A DNA stretch of 8,115 bases from Ignavibacteria bacterium (GTDB lineage Bacteria; Bacteroidota; Ignavibacteria; Ignavibacteriales; Melioribacteraceae): the NCBI GenBank assembly GCA_027347805.1, contig DAIEQP010000142.1, positions 1 through 8,115 on the forward strand. The letters run 5' to 3'. Numbering within the stretch: the stretch's first letter is position 1; each line of letters starts with the position of its first letter. The position numbers were made by a program, and so were the translations under genes. Shown here piece by piece: positions 5,978-8,115 of this stretch. The notes below the pieces were generated by a model. That model did not search any database. It saw only the letters and a list, made by a program, of their open reading frames with translations, and was not told where the DNA came from.

Positions 5978-6832
5978 TTAACTTTTTGCTGTCATTGTTG
6001 AGTCTGTTTTTGGCTCGGTCCACAAAGTGCCCTGAGGAGCTTTTGGTGCAGCCGGTTTTGTTCCATGTAATGTTAATATATAGCTGGCAACGGATCTCAT
6101 CTTTGCTGGATCGAGCTGCGATTGCCATGTAATCATACCTTTTGCAGGAACACCGTACTTAATTGTTTTAAAGATATTCTTAATTCCACCGCCGTGAATC
6201 CAGTAATCATCTGTAAGATTTGGACCAACACCGCCGCCTCCATCAGCCGCATGACAAGTAACGCAGTTCTTCGCAAAAATTTCTTTTCCCTCTGCCAAAG
6301 CTGCTGCATCGGTTGCCAGCGTAACTGTTTCTTCATTTATCATTGCACCGCTTTTAACAAGCAATTCTCTTTCGAATGCTGCCTGCTGAACTTCAGCTTT
6401 GTATTCTGCGTCCTGCAACTGCCCGGTTCCTGATATATGGAAAACAAACAAATAAATAAGAGCCCAAATAATTGTTCCCCAGAATAAAAACTGAAACCAT
6501 GGTGGAATTTTATTATCCAACTCCCGGATGCCGTCATAATCATGATCGAGCATAATATCTTTTTCTTTTTCTATTGGCACCGATCGGTTCAGCATCTGAT
6601 TTAGTTTTGCGAATGGAGCTTTGAACAGAGCTCCTTCTAAATCATTCTTTTCCGAATAGATTATTGTAAGCCACATTACAAGAGCTATCATAACTATTGT
6701 AATGACCAGCATAACTTTCATCACTGCATTTAAGTCATATCCGCCTTCGCTTTGTGCAAATATTTCGGATTGAAATGCGAATGAAAGTATCAGCAGTAAA
6801 GCTGAGAACAAAATTTTATTGATTGATTTCAT
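5978..6832 (-). CDS. ccoP: CcoP, cbb3 oxidase cytochrome c subunit III (single haem, signal-peptide form)
   Basis: A 284-residue protein. Residues 1-27 look like a cleavable signal peptide ending FAQ-SEGG. A first membrane helix follows at about 36-58, then a cytoplasmic linker with the hallmark CcoP sequence DHDYDGIRELDNKIPPW (96-112) leading into a second helix (112-132). After a helical tether comes one class I cytochrome c domain: CVTCH at 190-194 and the likely axial Met233 in KGMITW. Only one CXXCH is present, whereas the well-studied proteobacterial CcoP has two haems. The subunit accepts electrons from soluble or membrane cytochromes and passes them to CcoO. The ATG overlaps ccoQ by 17 bases. 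The tail after residue 255 is Ala/Pro/Lys-rich and probably flexible. Confidence 0.93.
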   Translation of the reverse strand: MKSINKILFSALLLILSFAFQSEIFAQSEGGYDLNAVMKVMLVITIVMIALVMWLTIIYSEKNDLEGALFKAPFAKLNQMLNRSVPIEKEKDIMLDHDYDGIRELDNKIPPWFQFLFWGTIIWALIYLFVFHISGTGQLQDAEYKAEVQQAAFERELLVKSGAMINEETVTLATDAAALAEGKEIFAKNCVTCHAADGGGGVGPNLTDDYWIHGGGIKNIFKTIKYGVPAKGMITWQSQLDPAKMRSVASYILTLHGTKPAAPKAPQGTLWTEPKTDSTMTAKS

Positions 6833-7022
6833 CTTTCATCTCTGAATTTTTATTATTCTCTGAGTTAAGATCCAATGGAAGATTTCCCATGTGGTTCAAA
6901 TATTTTTTATCTAACTTCATAGCCCAAACAAAAGTTACAATAAAAAAAACAACCGCAATTATCATTGATGCAATTGCAAAATTTGTAACTCCCTGAACTG
7001 TACTGAAATGTTCGGATAACAT
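6816..7022 (-). CDS. ccoQ: CcoQ-like small subunit of cbb3 oxidase
   Basis: A 68-residue protein with one membrane helix (about residues 14-36, FAIASMIIAVVFFIVTFVWA) followed by a basic turn, KLDKK, and a hydrophilic tail rich in Asn and Glu. Size, single helix and position between ccoO and ccoP fit CcoQ/FixQ, an accessory subunit that stabilises the complex; the sequence family itself is weakly conserved, so the name rests mainly on gene order. Orientation by the positive-inside rule is N-terminus out, tail in the cytoplasm. Its ATG shares one base with the ccoNO stop (TAATG), and AGGTGG lies six bases upstream. Its last 17 bases overlap ccoP. Confidence 0.8.
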   Translation of the reverse strand: MLSEHFSTVQGVTNFAIASMIIAVVFFIVTFVWAMKLDKKYLNHMGNLPLDLNSENNKNSEMKDEINQ

Positions 7023-8115
7023 TATTTGCCACCTGTTTTATTTGCTTTTATATCGGTGCCCAAACGCTGCAGATATGCTATCAGTGCAATAATATCTTTA
7101 TCCGGTTCAGCAGGAGCTCCATTTTTTTGAAGATCAGCAGTTATATCGTTTGCCTGTTTTTGCAAATCCTGTATTGCCTGGTTTTCGTATCCTGCCGGAT
7201 AAGGAACACCAATTGATCTTAACGCTTTTATTTTTGTAGGAGTCGATGCTTCGTCAATCGTTTGTGTATAAAGCCAGGGATAACGCGGCATAATTGATCC
7301 CGGCGACATTGAGCGGGGATCTTCCATGTGAAGATAATGCCAGAGGTTTCCATACTTTCCGCCTTCTCTCATCAAATCCGGACCTGTTCTTTTTGATCCC
7401 CATAAAAATGGATGATCATAAACATATTCACCGGCTTTTGAATATTCACCATATCGTTCGGTCTCTGATCTAAAAGGACGAACCATTTGAGAATGACATG
7501 ATACACAACCTTCACGAATGTAAATATCTCTTCCTTGAACTTCTAAAGGAGTATATGGTTTTACACTTGCAATTGTTGGAATGTTTGATTTAATAACAAG
7601 CATTGGAATTATTTGAACCAATCCGCCGATAAGAATAACAATCAAAGAAAGAATTGCAAACTTAATTGGGCGAGATTCCAGCCAGCGGTGAATATGTCCG
7701 CGCTGAAGTTTGTCATTATCTTTAACAATCGGTGCAGCTTCTGTTTCTTCATTCTTTATGAACGATCCGCTTTTAACAGTCATTACAAGATTGTAGACAA
7801 GCAGGATCATACCGCTGAAATAGAGAAGACCGCCGAATGAACGAATAATATAGAAAGGAATAATCTGTAAAACAGTTTCAAGAAAATTTGGATACTGAAG
7901 AACTCCAAGCGGAGTAAATTGTTTCCACATTAATGCCTGAGCGATTCCGCTCCAATACATTGGAACAGCCCAGAAAACAATTCCTAATGTTGAAAGCCAG
8001 AAATGCAGATTGGCAATTTTTTTCGAAAACAATTCTGTTCCCCACATTTTAGGAACCATCCAGTAAAGAATTCCGAATGCAAGCATTCCATTCCACCCAA
8101 GCGCCCCAACATGAG
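7022..8115 (-). CDS. ccoNO: Fused CcoN-CcoO, cbb3 oxidase subunits I and II, N-terminal part missing
   Basis: The frame is open to the right edge and gives about 363 residues; the ATG at 8086 is internal. The first residues, HVGALGWNG, are the end of the CcoN 'HxHxGALGWN' motif. The visible His (codon 8113-8111) should be the low-spin haem b ligand, and its partner haem b3 His lies just outside. HFWLSTLGIVFWAVPMYWSG and YPNFLETV are further CcoN blocks, followed by its last helix. A charged linker with EETEAAP leads directly, without a stop, into a CcoO membrane helix and its cytochrome c domain: CVSCH (7507-7493), then SQMVRPFRSETERYGEYS, GPDLMREGGKYGN and the axial Met in GSIMPRYPWL (7291-7289). 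The enzyme reduces oxygen to water at high affinity and pumps protons. CuB ligands and most CcoN helices lie beyond the window. Confidence 0.95.
   Translation of the reverse strand, partial: HVGALGWNGMLAFGILYWMVPKMWGTELFSKKIANLHFWLSTLGIVFWAVPMYWSGIAQALMWKQFTPLGVLQYPNFLETVLQIIPFYIIRSFGGLLYFSGMILLVYNLVMTVKSGSFIKNEETEAAPIVKDNDKLQRGHIHRWLESRPIKFAILSLIVILIGGLVQIIPMLVIKSNIPTIASVKPYTPLEVQGRDIYIREGCVSCHSQMVRPFRSETERYGEYSKAGEYVYDHPFLWGSKRTGPDLMREGGKYGNLWHYLHMEDPRSMSPGSIMPRYPWLYTQTIDEASTPTKIKALRSIGVPYPAGYENQAIQDLQKQANDITADLQKNGAPAEPDKDIIALIAYLQRLGTDIKANKTGGK
7029..7034 (-). promoter_or_regulatory. Ribosome binding site of ccoQ
   Basis: Read on the minus strand, AGGTGG lies six bases before the ccoQ ATG and within the last codons of ccoNO. 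It supports coupled translation at the TAATG junction. Confidence 0.55.

Noticed and set aside
5877..6128. Minus-strand 83-residue open frame across the ccoP-ccoG junction
   Set aside because: It is out of frame with two well-supported genes and has no family features.
6122..6433. Plus-strand Cys-rich 103-residue open frame
   Set aside because: It is the antisense shadow of the ccoP haem domain; its cysteines come from reverse reading of Ala/Thr/Glu-rich codons.

Overview
The window is AT-rich, gene-dense bacterial DNA with no RNA genes, insertion sequences, CRISPR arrays or long non-coding stretches; the largest gap is about 90 bases. The right half is a cbb3-type cytochrome oxidase operon in the arrangement known from the Bacteroidota/Ignavibacteriota/Chlorobiota group: a fused CcoN-CcoO subunit, a separate small CcoQ, a CcoP with an N-terminal signal peptide, then CcoG, CcoH and a 'SafE-type' membrane protein. 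Shine-Dalgarno-like sequences (AGGAAAGG, GGTGA, AGGTGG, AGAAGG) sit before several starts. Such sites are rare in classical Bacteroidia and Flavobacteriia, so I lean to Ignavibacteriota or a close relative. This is an inference, not a proof.

Layout: (1) 2-733, plus strand: 3' part of a papain-fold (C39-like) cysteine-protease-type protein whose catalytic Cys would lie before the window. (2) 768-1516, plus strand: an isochorismatase-fold hydrolase joined by a TAATG junction to a 64-residue single-pass membrane protein of unknown function. (3) 1506-2619, minus strand: an HD-domain phosphohydrolase followed by a SixA-type phosphohistidine phosphatase. (4) 2711-3355, plus strand: a SAM-dependent methyltransferase, divergent from the HD gene. 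(5) 3352-8115, minus strand: the cco operon, read from the right edge leftwards as ccoNO (5' part missing), ccoQ, ccoP, ccoG, ccoH and a SafE/DsbD_2-type membrane protein.

The cco genes form one functional unit. CcoNO and CcoP are the catalytic core and electron-entry haem subunits of a high-affinity, proton-pumping oxygen reductase. CcoQ is a small accessory helix. CcoG (an iron-sulfur membrane protein), CcoH and the SafE-type protein serve copper handling and assembly. ccoI and ccoS are not in the window; they would be expected upstream of ccoN, beyond the right edge. All cco genes overlap or nearly touch, except for a 60-base gap between ccoP and ccoG that separates structural from assembly genes.

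I see no clear new system. The points most worth a second look are the signal-peptide-bearing, single-haem CcoP, the C-terminal Cys-Cys-His tail of the SafE-type protein, the unknown small membrane protein coupled to the isochorismatase-fold hydrolase, the repeated SD-plus-TAATG coupling, and two convergent gene pairs whose 3' ends overlap.
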